Positions 32,997 to 44,536 of a DNA stretch of 64,000 nt are shown here, in pieces. Numbering within the stretch: the stretch's first letter is position 1; each line of letters begins with the position of its first letter. The stretch spans positions 291,570-355,569 of the forward strand of contig MU006089.1 of the NCBI GenBank assembly GCA_010093705.1, written 5' to 3'. The position numbers and the translations under genes were made by a program. Source of the DNA: Patellaria atrata CBS 101060. Lineage: Eukaryota > Ascomycota > Dothideomycetes > Patellariales > Patellariaceae. The notes beneath the pieces are model-generated. The model saw only the letters and a list, made by a program, of their open reading frames with translations, was not told the DNA's origin and made no database searches.

Positions 32997-35501
32997 CTAG
33001 ACGTCTTGCCCATTAATAACGACATCAAAGCCTTCACCCTTGGCCCTCAACGCCTTCGCAAGCATGAGCTCTCTCATCCAATCGATGCGCTCATCCCTCG
33101 TCTTCACGGCGAAGTGGTGCGTCTTGCCAGTAGCAGCCGACTTCCTCAGCATCTTATGCTCGCCCTCATGCGACGGGTGAACAGCCGGGACGAGCTGGAA
33201 CGCAAACGCGGCGTCCTGCGCGCCCTCCTGCTTCTTGCTACCGGAGCTGATCCCCAGGGCCTTGAACTTGGCGCTCAGCTTGTTGCTTGCAAGAGTGGAG
33301 CACGCGACGGCATAGTCGTCCACGTCGATGGTGTTCAAAGCCTGGCTGGAGGGAAGCTCGTTCTGGTGCATGGCTAGTTGGGTGCCTGTGAGCCGGAAAT
33401 GCTGGTCGTGCCACTCGTGTCGTAGCAGCTTCGTCTTACGCTTCTTCATCCATCCGGTATGGGCTGCACCGGGGTACTGGAACCCACGCGGAGCGCTGCC
33501 GCCGGCTTTCTTGAGCTGTGCGACACTATCCGCCGAAGTCGATGGCCGCGACTCACCATCAATGGTAGAGGACGAGCTATGAGAGTCGGAAGGGGAGAAG
33601 ACCTCGTTTTCGTTGAGCTGCGGGAGGGCGAAGGAGGGACGGCGCCAGTCATTTGTGCGTGAGGCACTGCGCGCGATCGGGTCGCGGTATTGCATGTTTG
33701 GCGGGACAGATTGGCTGGCGTCGCGGGCGATTGGACCGGGGAGGATGGCAGTGACGGGAACGTCCATTTCGGAGCAGGGAGTGCCGAAGCGGTACACCTG
33801 GCTTGGGGATGCAGTGGCGCTTCGGCAGGGTGTCACACCAGTATCGAGACCACGCGCTGACTGGATTCCGTAGGGGTTTGCGGAGGCGGATCGGGGGATG
33901 TTGAGCTTCGGTAGACTCTTAAGGTTCGAGTGAGGAGCTTGGGTCGTTGGAGGTTGTAATGGAGGAAATAGCTCCATGGGTGGGGTTGGGGGAGAATCGA
34001 TGGGCTCTTGAATCGGCAGAGGCATGCTAGGAGGATCCATATGCTGTAGGCTAAGGAACTGCTTGACGTTCTCCTGGGGATCACGCTGTTCGAGGTTGCG
34101 GAGCATATCTTCCTGCAAGATGAATTCAGGAAGTTGGCCGGGACCTAGGACATCCGAGGAGGCGACTACTGAAGGGATGGCTGTGGAAACGGGTCGGTAG
34201 ACATTCTCAACGCACTTCTCGGCCGTTGCGGCGTTTCCTGGATTTCCAGCGACGAAGATATGACCGCCCTTTTCAGGGGAGATCGGGAAACCATTCTCCA
34301 TTCCGTGCTCCTCATGCAGCTTCTGAAGCTGTCGTTTTTGCTTCCGCCACTTAGCGCAACGTTCACCTTTCGCGCATTTGTGTGGTTTCGGGAGGAGCTG
34401 CTCGATGGCTACGATGGAGACCGACTCAGCAGGCGTGATGGGATCATTGCGGGCGTTTCGCGGCTTTCGGCCACGTCCACGTCGATTTCCTCCTCCTGGG
34501 GTCATGGCGTCAAACCCGTCATCGTCACACTCATCCCCACCGTAGCGTGCTCTTGATGCGGATCGGTCGCGGTCGCGGGCACGGCTGTTAGCTCGACTAT
34601 TTGATCGAGTGTTCCGTGTGCAGGGCCGACTGATGTCCTGGAAGGGGGTGTATATCGGGCTCGTCCTACCCTCATTCCCTCTCAAGGCGTCGATTTCATT
34701 CCACAGTTGATGTCTCTTCCCAAATGACTGAATGTCTAGCTCCTTCAAATCCTCAAACTGCAAATCTAAAAGAACCTCCCCATTAATCTCATGCAACTCG
34801 AACTTGTATACGATTGACTCCTCGAAACCAGCCTGTGCCATCCAAGCTGCTACTTGCTGCGCACTCCAGTTCCTAACCTCCAAGCTATCAAGTTGGGCGA
34901 CAGCAGCTGATAGAGCGGTAAGCGGTCGACGACCGGTAACTGTATCAATCGATTGAAATCCAGTGTCTGTTCTTAACGGTGTATCTTTGGGAAGTAATGG
35001 GGACATTTGCAACGCGTAATCGAAATTGAAGTCGGATGATGCCTGGGAAGCTCTAAACAGATGCGGTCCTCTCGGTCCTTCCACCGCTTTCATCTCCGGC
35101 ATATACGAATCCCACTCATTCTTCCTATTCGAGTGAGGTGTGGAAACCTCGTCATATGTCGATATTGTCGTTTGACTTTTCCGACTCTCTCGCTGGATAA
35201 ATGAGCTCTTCATTCTTCCAACAAGCATATCTGGATCACTCACTGAGCTTAGAGTAAAGACGGGGGTATCCTCTTCGAATTCACTGTGATCTGACGACGA
35301 ATCTTCGAAGTCGGTATCGAAAATTTCAGTCGCTTCTGATAATGGCCTTGAGGTACTCGTTCGTGCAGCAAGAAAGGGTTGAAGCTTTCTCTGGAACATC
35401 TCCACGCCGGGCTCCAGCGGCGTAATTGGAGTCATGGCCTGCTGTAAATGCATGTTAGAGGCCAATTGATGGTATAGGAAGGGGTACCGCAAGCATACCA
35501 T
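32997..35501 (-). CDS. SAM + PH domain protein (Boi-like polarity scaffold)
   Basis: Best model: the start codon (35501-35499) is followed at once by a 57-nt intron (GTATGC donor, CTAAC branch site, TTTACAG acceptor), then one exon 35441-32997, giving 815 aa beginning M-QAMTPITPLEPG. The intron is a multiple of three and lacks a stop, so an 834-aa unspliced form is also possible. Domains: SAM at about 188-255 (VRNWSAQQVAAWMAQAGF ... ELHEINGEVLLDLQFEDLKEL), a conserved Cys/basic motif PKPHKCAKGERCAKW near 350, and a C-terminal PH domain at about 660-805 (HTGWMKKRKTKLLRHEWHDQ ... THHFAVKTRDERIDWMREL). Yeast Boi1/2 combine SH3, SAM and PH and act in polarised exocytosis; no SH3 is visible here. 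Long Pro/Ser linkers carry potential phosphorylation sites. Confidence 0.9.
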   Translation of the reverse strand: MVCLRYPFLYHQLASNMHLQQAMTPITPLEPGVEMFQRKLQPFLAARTSTSRPLSEATEIFDTDFEDSSSDHSEFEEDTPVFTLSSVSDPDMLVGRMKSSFIQRESRKSQTTISTYDEVSTPHSNRKNEWDSYMPEMKAVEGPRGPHLFRASQASSDFNFDYALQMSPLLPKDTPLRTDTGFQSIDTVTGRRPLTALSAAVAQLDSLEVRNWSAQQVAAWMAQAGFEESIVYKFELHEINGEVLLDLQFEDLKELDIQSFGKRHQLWNEIDALRGNEGRTSPIYTPFQDISRPCTRNTRSNSRANSRARDRDRSASRARYGGDECDDDGFDAMTPGGGNRRGRGRKPRNARNDPITPAESVSIVAIEQLLPKPHKCAKGERCAKWRKQKRQLQKLHEEHGMENGFPISPEKGGHIFVAGNPGNAATAEKCVENVYRPVSTAIPSVVASSDVLGPGQLPEFILQEDMLRNLEQRDPQENVKQFLSLQHMDPPSMPLPIQEPIDSPPTPPMELFPPLQPPTTQAPHSNLKSLPKLNIPRSASANPYGIQSARGLDTGVTPCRSATASPSQVYRFGTPCSEMDVPVTAILPGPIARDASQSVPPNMQYRDPIARSASRTNDWRRPSFALPQLNENEVFSPSDSHSSSSTIDGESRPSTSADSVAQLKKAGGSAPRGFQYPGAAHTGWMKKRKTKLLRHEWHDQHFRLTGTQLAMHQNELPSSQALNTIDVDDYAVACSTLASNKLSAKFKALGISSGSKKQEGAQDAAFAFQLVPAVHPSHEGEHKMLRKSAATGKTHHFAVKTRDERIDWMRELMLAKALRAKGEGFDVVINGQDV

Positions 35502-38500
35502 GATGAAGTCTTGGGGTGAAAGGTAATGCTGGAGTTACGATACAGATTATATTCTACTAAATGACTTTTGATCTACCGTTGCCGGTGTGTAAGACTCTAT
35601 CAAAGGAAATGCGAGCACGACATGTACGGAAACGGAGAAAAGACGTTCAAAAGCCCTTCGGGTGGAGGACGGCACAGTGGCTTTTTGTATATACTTACGG
35701 TGCATTATTGAGGAGAAGTATGCCCCCGGTCATGTCAGTGTGCTTTGGGCCGCAGAGGACTATCCAGATTGTGATGCGGCCGGCAGAATAGGGTGACAGG
35801 TCATGGCGGGATCAACAGAGGTTGGCTGGAGGAGTACGAACCTTACAGTAGGATCCATGTAGTTCTACTGTACTATCGATGCATAGATTGAATCCCTCTA
35901 GACCAAGAATTCCATCCCGCCAATCCGCTCATCGGAGGGTTGTAAGCACATGCAAAGATATGCATAAGCCAGAGTTAAGTCCAGCGCTTACACAGGGCCG
36001 CTCGCTTGGGGCACAGTACGCTTACACTCTCTGATTTGCTGACTCCACGAGAGACCTAAAAAAGTAGCTGGTGTAATAATGTCCACTCGTTGTCATGAAG
36101 TTCCAACAATAGTATTCTTTTTTGAATCTCTCTCCGATAGGAGCTCAAGAAAAGTCCTAGTTCTAAATCTAGGATCTTCCCGAGTCAGTCCCGAAATGGA
36201 TATCGGCCCATTATCATTTCGCTTCGGCACGATGGCGCGGGACGAGACCGTCAACCAGCTATCAAGTCTTAAGTTTTGAACGATCAGGTTGCATACCGGT
36301 ACAGCTTTGCTGCTGATCATCGTCACCCGTTTCCTGCCACCAAAAACGTTCATCATGCCCTTAATTCTTTAGTTTCTAGTTGCACAAAATGTGCTCCGCA
36401 TTGTAGTACTCCGTATTACCAGATATCCGTCAGGAACAAGTGTACAAAACAAAATTCAACATCACCAAGATTATCGTGGGGTGGGGTTGAAGATAACCGC
36501 TTACACCTATCATCTCTTCAATCACATCCAAGGGGATCTTCTTGATAATCGACCTGGTTACTCGTAGAATTACCCTTACCGCCTCTGCCGTCAATCAGTC
36601 GCTTTTAAGCTATTCCCCGAGCTTCAGTCGATCATCGAGATATCGCTGACCCCGGTAATTATCAATCGTGTTCGTGCTGACCTGAGGCGTTGTGACGAGC
36701 TTGAAATGTGTATATCGACGAAAGTTTAAAAAAGAGTTTTCCAACTCATCAACAATTCCTGATAGATTCGTAATGGGGGCGGTGGAGGGACAAAATTCTC
36801 ATTCGTCATTGAGAATTGGAGTCTCCGCATTGTGGAACCTGATGAAGATGCGAACCTGACCTTATGGCTTTTTGCCATCGGGACGCCGACCATCTCAATG
36901 GCCTCAATGAACAAATTCGCTGCTACTGACTGTTGCAGCTTGAGAAGCCCAACCGGCAACGTGCATGATGCACGCGACATCGAGTTATCGCGACTTCATG
37001 ACACAAAGGTCTCGAATTCGGCCGCATCGACATTGTACTTCGTAAACTTCCCCACTCACGCTTTCTGCTGGTACTACAAAACGAACAGGTACCACGGCCA
37101 TGACAATGGTTGCAGACACGTTTGAATCAGTGCTCATGCAGCGATGCGAACATGCAATTGATAAATTGAGTCAATGTTGCCAGTTCATCGGCACCTGACC
37201 GCTTCTTCAGAATTACAACTCAACAACGTCAACCTGGAACCTTACGGATTCAGGACTCGCGGAGGAGAAATCCTGAGAAGTGAATTCATATATCCGAAAG
37301 ACTAAGGAGAGACACGAGAATGTTCACCACATTTAACTCACATGACTGAAAACTAATGCGGGCGGAGCTGGTACAAGCAACAACTTTTGTGTATCCATAC
37401 ACCTTCTTCATGGCAGATGATGGGGGATTCAGTCATATCATTGGATATTTTGAGCAAACTGCTTGCTCGACTAATCTATTCGTCCCGTCTGGTAAGAACA
37501 ACTAGTGCATTATTCTAGTACCTTAGGAGGTGTGAAATCGCTGAGGGATTGGTTCACAAGACTTGTTTCGATATCGAGTCCAGTCCAGCTATTATTTGCA
37601 TCAAGACTCCGGTTCAACAAGCTCTTTCTATCTGGATCAATTACAGGAATTGCCTTTCGGATTGCGCGTGTCCAATACCTGAATGCCGAGGATGACTATT
37701 CAGCGGAGCGGTGGTAGTCATGTCCGTCATGAGCTGGACACCGCCGCATAGATTCGCAATCTGGAGGCTCAAGTTGCGGCGAGGCCTAAGAATGACCCAG
37801 ATTCCAGGTCATGATAGGCCTTGTTAACAGGATTTTTCTTCGCCTCCAGAAATCCTCCGCTCCCATCACTTGACTTTGTAACATGAGCGGCGGAAAGTAT
37901 CGGCTACAACGTCAACCAAGCAAGTCATCATGTCTCAAAGGGGGCCGAGTCAGAAGGCCGAAGTAGAAGGGACTTGCGCTCGTCGGTTGAAGACTCGAGG
38001 AAATAGAATATATCGAATTTGCAAGTCGGTAACCAATCGGACAACGCAGCCAGCGAGTATTCCTGTTTCCGTTGGAGTGAGTGGTTTTTTCCTGCCAAAT
38101 ACAAATATATTTTCTCAAGATCAGAAAGGATACTAATTATGGTGGAATATGTTGTCCGCCGTTGACAGCAGGATTAGCATGATAATTAATGGCTATCACG
38201 ACATCACGTTATTCCCGCCGGGAGGTCTTTGCTTGTACGGGGGCCTCTTGATAAGCACGATCAGTTAACGGAATATTAAATAATAATGATCCAAAATGAG
38301 AAGCGGGAGAGGGAAGATGCAGGAAGGCAAGCGAAATGAGCAATAATACACTACATAGGGGCTAGCGTGGCCAGATGGAAAGAAGAATAATTAATCTTCT
38401 TTTCTTAGAAACAAATTTTGTTAATTAGGCAAGAATTCGCAGACTTAATCGTGTTAAGAATTTCATGGGCAAATCTCGCAAAAGGAGATTCAGCACGGTT

Positions 38501-40013
38501 CACAAACACGACAGGACTCGGTGTGAGAACCTACAACCTTGAAAACGAAACCCCACACTCTTTTCTGCTGTGCTTCCTCACAAGTGCTCGATAAGCCTTA
38601 CGATTGGATAAAGCGGCACGCTCCCGAAATGCATAGCACCAAACTAAAAGGAGAAAGATAGCGAAGCTTGTCATGCACTACAACCGACTCTTCATCACAC
38701 TTTCCAGCCACTCACCTTCTCGACAGTCGACATCCACTCCCATCATCGAGCCTGCATCACGCTCTCTTTCCGTCTCGCCTCTGATTTCCAGATCCCTTCC
38801 AAAGTCGAGCAACCTCTGAAATCCTTTTGCTGCTTTAGAGCTGGTCTTTCTTCTGCCAAGGAGCCATTTTCTCCTTCCCAATTGGAAGAAGTGAGCACGT
38901 TCAAGATGTGGTGCTCCCATGACCATTTGCAAAATTCTCCGCAGGACAATCATGAGCCGACTGTAACGTTCCCGAGACATGAAGTGCTAGTCAAGATGGT
39001 AACAATTATACAGCAATTTTATGTAGCATACGTCCTGTTGCTGCGCTGTTGAAGTTACCTAGCACCCAAAAGAAATCGGAGCAGCATGAGTGAAGCTCAA
39101 CATTCAATTCCAAGAGCTTGGCAATGGGATCAATGCAACCGGGAATGATCGTCATCTCTTCATCTCGAAATGCGGACCGTCCGGCCAGTTATCAGCAAGC
39201 CACGCTGCAAGTGATGGTGATGAAGTGATGGGTTTGAGGAGAGTGATGATGCCCATTTCGCTTCCCATCCGGTTAACTACTTCTTGGCCAAAAGAGCTAG
39301 AACTGGGATGGGGGAGCAAAGACCAGGCCGGCGAAAAATAACAGTCGATGGGATATTGACGGTAAATTGCCCATTCGGATTTTATTAGCAAAGATAAGAG
39401 TTTAGGAGGAGCTAACCGTTATGGGTAGATTATGGCTGAATTGCGTGCAAAGGATGTATCGATTTCGAGCAAAATGGTAGAAGTTTATAAGTTTATGAGG
39501 GGTACAGAGCGCATTGACCAGAGAGAGGTACTCGTGGGCGGCTCGCAAAAATAGCCTCCAGTGAGGCCTGCCACCAAATCTTCTAGGCAGTCCGTCGAGC
39601 GAAGGAGTAGACGAATCATAACTGCATACGACCCCGGCTTGCAGACTGAATGATCAAGGGCCTTTCCGTCTTCTGCAGAACCCCATTTCGTGACCACAGA
39701 CCACTACAGACCAGCCGGCCATATCCAGAAATAGATCTTGCATTTTGCTACCTTTTCTTCAACTTCAGGAACATATAAGTCACAATCTCCTCCCTCCTTA
39801 ACTCGCCAAACAACACAGGCAGTCCGAGTAATTTGCTACCATTCCCCCCTCCAAACGAATTTGCTACCTTTGCTGGTCAGAGCTTCGCATATTCTTCCTT
39901 TAATTCTAGCATATCCCGGTCCAGCCACAACTGTCCCTTACAGATTTCCAGTCCCGGCCTTGGCTTTGGCCCGTCCTATTGTTTATCAGCCACGTTCTTT
40001 TCAGTATATATCA
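35502..40013. other. Gene-free divergent region, about 4.5 kb
   Basis: The largest gap in the window, between SAM+PH (-) and the PRO1-like regulator (+). It is AT-rich at 38120-38480, with a TACTGTAC word at 35866-35873. Open frames are short and unrelated to families I know. The last 270 nt before the PRO1 ATG are pyrimidine-rich and open in frame with exon 1. I see no transposon ends or long repeats. Confidence 0.5.
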
Positions 40014-42052
40014 ATGTCGTCTTCCGTTCCTACAACTTCAATCAAACCAGCTGCAACTATGGTTGGCACCAACACTTCGCTGAGCTCGAAGCCGGCTCCA
40101 CAAAAGATGCACAGGAGATCGCGATCTGGTATGTATGCACCGACCTTTGAGAGCTTGGACCCTAAACTGACCCGAGCTATACAGGCTGCTTCACATGCCG
40201 ATTGCGAAGGAAGAAGTGCGATGAGGGAAAGCCCGGGTGCAGAGCTTGCAAGCATCTTGGTCTCAAGTGCGAATACAAGAGACCAATGTGGTGGAGTAAC
40301 AATGAGCAGAGGAGACAGCAAAAGGAGATCATTAAGAACATCATCAAGCGAACGAAGCTTTCGGAGAAGCAAGCCCAAGCAGTAACAATGAGGACAACTT
40401 CGCCTCCCAGCTTGTGCCATTCACTTCCGACTTCAGATACCTTCTCCGACTCTGCAGCCCGAACAAGAGCAGTCTCAGTCGAGTCCCAATTCTCACTGGA
40501 CTGCGGCTTCAATCATGTGTCGACTCCTGATTACTTCTCCTCGATGGCTATGCCACCACCGCAATTCGCTCCATCTTATGCTTCTTACCCAGCTTTCTCG
40601 CCATATGAGGTCGACATCAAGACCGAGCGCCAGATGTTCATCAACGACATCCCGACGCGACGCGATTCCTCGATCTCCACCTTCAGCACTTACCAGCCTC
40701 CACCGCACTCCGGTCAAACCGTCACTGCCGAGAACTGGATCCAGCAGGACTACTTCGAGAGTCGCAGAGAGTCATATGCCGAGGAGCCATTGGACTTGAA
40801 CTTCTTCGATTTCCCTCATGGCCCCTGGACTCCCTCTCACCAGGCGATGATTCAAGTTGATGACTGCGATCAGCATCTTCTGAATCACTTCATCGACAAC
40901 GTCCTGCGCCTCATCTTCCCGATTCTCGAAGTGAACCAACATGGATCCGCACGAACTGATGTAATCCTTCCGGCTCTTGAGAATAACAAGACTTACCTGC
41001 ACTGCTGCCTCAGCATTTCCGCACAACACCTCAAGGCTACTCAAGGGCTTCAAGGAGATCAAATCGACAATGATATCATGCGCCATCGATATGCGACAAT
41101 CTCCGAGCTTTGCGAGGCTCTCAACCGCGATACCGACCACGTGCAGATCCTCGAAGCAACTCTTGGAATGATCTTCTTCCAATGCTCAGTTGGACGTCCG
41201 GATGATTCGCTTCCGGATATTCCATGGCATCAGCATTTCCAGGCCGCAACTAGCCTAGTCAACAAACTCGAGCTTCCTCAGAACCTCGTGGCACTCAATG
41301 GCAACAGCCACGCACAGCCTCCATTCAATATGACCTTGACAGCCTGGATCGACATCCTCGGAGCAACTATGCTTGGGCGGGCCCCAGCTTTTGCTGACAC
41401 CTATCGCGAGAAGAATATGGCGAACGCGGCAACTGGTCTTGCCGAGTTGATGGGATGCGACGATCGCATCATGTATCTCATTTCCGAAATCGCCTGCCTC
41501 GAAGCACTCAAGAATGATGGCATGGACGATGTTACCCTCTGCACTCACATCAAGCTTTTGGGCGACCAGATCAGCTTGACTGAGCCAGCACCAGGAACAG
41601 TCGGCGTTGCCTACTCTGGCACTGGGGCTATCCGTCCCAAGCAACTCAGCAAAAACATGACAGCGGTTTTCCGCATCGCCGCACGTATCTACCTTTGCAG
41701 CTTGGTTCCTGACTTCGATCGCCACCAACCTAGCATCGTCAACCTCGTGGCTATGCTCACTGAGCAAATGAACTGGATTCCAAATGCATCCGACGGCTTC
41801 GACCGCTCTCTAGTCTGGCCACTCCTCATCGGTGGTGCAGTTTCACTTCCAGACTCCACTTTCCGCAAGATGTTCTCCGACCGCTCTGCACTCTTGGGCG
41901 AGGCTTCTGAATTCGGTTCCTTCGGTCGCATCAAGGAGCTCCTCAAAGATGTGTGGCAACTCAACGACGACGCTTCCACTCGAGGAGAACGACAGAGCGT
42001 CCACTGGCGGGACGCGATGCGCTCAAAGGGGTGGGATTTCTTGTTGATCTAG
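40014..42052 (+). CDS. pro1: Zn2Cys6 transcription factor of the PRO1/ADV-1/NosA-RosA type
   Basis: Two exons, 40014-40128 and 40185-42052, giving 660 aa. The 56-nt intron falls inside the zinc-cluster lead-in (RRSRSG | CFTC). The cluster is CFTCRLRRKKC-x6-CRACKHLGLKC, with six Cys correctly spaced, followed by EYKRPMWWSNNEQRRQQKE, diagnostic in my recollection of PRO1/ADV-1. Those proteins control fruiting-body development, hyphal fusion and cell-wall signalling in Sordaria and Neurospora. The rest is a fungal_trans_2-type activation domain (LLNHFIDNVLRLIFPILEVNQ ... YLHCCLSISAQHLKA). The start could be 40014 (MSSSVPTTS) or 40059 (MVGTNTS). The frame is also open upstream to 39738 without sequence that looks conserved. 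The coding sequence is more GC3-rich than its flanks. Confidence 0.93.
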
Positions 42053-43381
42053 AAACCTACTTTTGAGCTTCCCTCGACGGGAAAAAAGCATCCTGGTCTG
42101 TCTTCTGCTCAGTTACAAACAACATTCATTACACAAACATTCACTACGACAATTACAAGCCAAAGCATAGCGCGGGATTGGAAGACCTTCTTTTCTCTGC
42201 ACATATTTTTCAACAGCATTATACCCTTTTGTAATCTTCCAGTATCTCTAGACGCATTCATGATCACCGGGTTTTGTGATCGGGGGTTTCCCGAAACGAG
42301 CAAAGGCGTTTGGGAAGGGATATCAGCATATGGGGACGAAATCATAACGGTCTTTTTCTCACGGCCGCACACTTACAATTTCCTTTATTTGTTCAGTGGG
42401 AAGAGAAGGAAGAAGACATTGTTTGGGATGAGTTTAGCCACTTCGTTTGCTTGGACTAGTGCAGCTCCAAAGCCTCTCTACCTATTGTATAATAATCCGC
42501 TTGAGGAAGAAGCATTAGGCTTCACTCCAAAAGAATGAACATTAGTACAAAAATCACTCCTCTGTTCCTAATCGGTGCAATGTGCTTTGAACTGTGACTA
42601 CCTACCTTGACATGCGATTTGGTCAGTGAACCCGAAGAGATCCGAAAGGTGCCCTGAACACTTGGGACGGAGGGTACCCAAGAGCTGCAGAGAGAGAGAG
42701 AGGGGGGCGGGGGGGAGGGGAAGCCCCTAACTACCCAGGGGATAGGGCTACCTACAGGTATACGGGTAACCTAAAAGGATAACTTTGTAAGCGTACAGCT
42801 TTAGGTGGGTTGATGGTGCACCTTGTGTTTCCGAGAGGGGCAAGAACTGAGGTGGTTTTTGGTGTGGTTTGCACTTTCCCCTCGACCCATGCAGCAGCAG
42901 CTCCCGGCAAGCGTGGGCCAGACAATCTAAATATAGTAGCGTAGATTAAACGGTTGCACCTCAGAGGGAAGAGAACGAACCTGATGTGCGTCTCGTCAAA
43001 AAAAAAAGCTGCAGCGCAGAAAACTCTTGGTAGCCTTGGGGTATTCGTCTCATACGCAAAGAGATGTCTCGGGTGGGGACTCGCTCCATTCTTCGTAATT
43101 TGTGCCAAAGTACTGCTGGGCCCCAATTCTTGCTTTGACAGGACAATAAGGGAACGTTGCTTACTTGCTACCGTCCCTCTGGTCACACACCTTTTTTGGC
43201 TTCCGAATACACCGCTGCGACGTTACTGACATTTTTTATTGATTTGGCTCTTTTTCTTGTTTAATCCTAAAGGCTTTGCCCCTTCTGTTGGTACAGTACC
43301 CCAGTGGAGGATTTGTGGTGTGGAGAGGTCTTGCATAGTAACCCTCTTTTCACTCTCTCCTACCGACTCTCTCTTTTAAAG
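42053..43381. other. Intergenic, about 1.3 kb
   Basis: Holds the PRO1 3' flank and the promoter of the next gene. A purine-only tract occurs at 42689-42722 and a GTACAGTAC word at 43291-43299, about 85 nt before the downstream ATG. No gene is supported. Confidence 0.5.
42689..42722 (+). repeat. (GA)n / G-rich purine tract
   Basis: A GAGAGAGAGAGA run followed by G6-C-G7-A-G4. Long homopurine tract, possible H-DNA or G-quadruplex former. Confidence 0.75.
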
Positions 43382-44536
43382 ATGGCGCAGCACCCCGCCA
43401 CTTCTCCCTCTGAACGCTTCGATCCCGTCGACACTTCGACACCATTGCACACGGCCAAAGATGAGGTCGAGTCTCCCAGCGTATCCAATGCCACGGCCCT
43501 AGCACGCTTCGAGTTTGAGCCAGGCCGCAGCAAAGATGGCACTAAGGTACTCATGGTCGAGTGGGAAGAGGACCATACGACGCGCAATGTGCGTGGCGAT
43601 TGGCACATAACGTGGGAAGGCAAAAGCACCGTTCTTCGAGCTGAGGACCAGACGAACAACGACATCAATCGACTGTACTTTCTGTTGCCCCCTGGAGTTG
43701 CCGTGCCTTCGATTGTCACATTAACGCATGAGGCGAAGGATAATTCTCGACAACCTGTGGTTTGGCGAACGAACCCCTTACCTGCAATCTTCCCTCCAGA
43801 ACTGGGAGCATCTGCGAGAGTAGCAGGTAAGAAAGGCGTGCTGCATACGATATGGGCCAAGAAGCGGTTGCAGGTGCTCCAGAAAGAGATTGATGCCGAG
43901 TCCAAGATCAACGCCGAAGGTGTAGGACTCCAGATGGCAATGCAAGAAAAAGAATGGATTGAGCAAAATTTTGGCGTTGCTCCTAAACCATTGGCGAAGC
44001 TCACCATACCCGGTGTCGGAGACAGCCCAGCGCCACTCAGTCCATCGAGTCCAAAATCCCCAGGTGGAGGCCGACTGCTGGAGAAACTGAAAGGCTTGAA
44101 ACTGGGAACGAGCTCCAACGAACTGGGGTCTAGTAAGAAAGATACGAATGACGAATCCCCTATATACAATCCGCTATCACCTGAGACCTCGGATGTTGCC
44201 GTTTCCTCCTTTTCCGCCTTTAAAGGGGAGAGACCCGCAGTCCCTCCGCAGCAACCACAAGCAAACGGTGTTCGAAGAGTAGCAGCTCAAGCACCTCCAG
44301 CAGCTATTCTCGCTCAGCAACAGCAACATGGAGGTATGGCATCACTGAATGCATTTGCCGAGGCTCCCTTCGCGTCTTTCGAATCGAGAGCGCCGCCCAG
44401 TCAGGTGGAAGAGGATAAAGAAGACGATTTGTTCGCTCTGCCGATGAGTCCACGGAGTCCAGAGATGGGGAAGAGTCCATTCTCCTTTGCGAAGAGCGAT
44501 ACGGCGAAATACATCAAGGAGGGCCAGATATCATAA
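43382..44536 (+). CDS. Conserved fungal protein, 384 aa, unknown function
   Basis: Single exon. I choose the ATG at 43382 (MAQHPATSPSERF) because conserved-looking sequence starts soon after and the upstream in-frame codons look like leader. Residues about 40-150 read as a compact beta-rich domain (ARFEFEPGRSKDGTKVLMVEWEED, then GDWHITWEGKSTVL and RLYFLLPPGVAVP). After that come PLPAIFPPELGASA and a helix (HTIWAKKRLQVLQKEIDAES), ending at KEWIEQNFG. The C-terminal half is Pro/Ser-rich and disordered with SPSSPKSP and DLFALPMSPRSP motifs. There is no TM or catalytic motif. I recall such proteins as widespread in Pezizomycotina but cannot name a role. Confidence 0.82.
   Translation: MAQHPATSPSERFDPVDTSTPLHTAKDEVESPSVSNATALARFEFEPGRSKDGTKVLMVEWEEDHTTRNVRGDWHITWEGKSTVLRAEDQTNNDINRLYFLLPPGVAVPSIVTLTHEAKDNSRQPVVWRTNPLPAIFPPELGASARVAGKKGVLHTIWAKKRLQVLQKEIDAESKINAEGVGLQMAMQEKEWIEQNFGVAPKPLAKLTIPGVGDSPAPLSPSSPKSPGGGRLLEKLKGLKLGTSSNELGSSKKDTNDESPIYNPLSPETSDVAVSSFSAFKGERPAVPPQQPQANGVRRVAAQAPPAAILAQQQQHGGMASLNAFAEAPFASFESRAPPSQVEEDKEDDLFALPMSPRSPEMGKSPFSFAKSDTAKYIKEGQIS

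Noticed and set aside
35502-40013. Search for a transposon or secondary-metabolite gene in the 4.5-kb gap
   Set aside because: No terminal repeats, transposase or reverse-transcriptase motifs, or enzyme domains visible in any frame.
43360-44169. Minus-strand open frame of 269 codons opposite the 384-aa gene
   Set aside because: Composition is Ser/Pro noise and the plus-strand protein has clear domain-like sequence.
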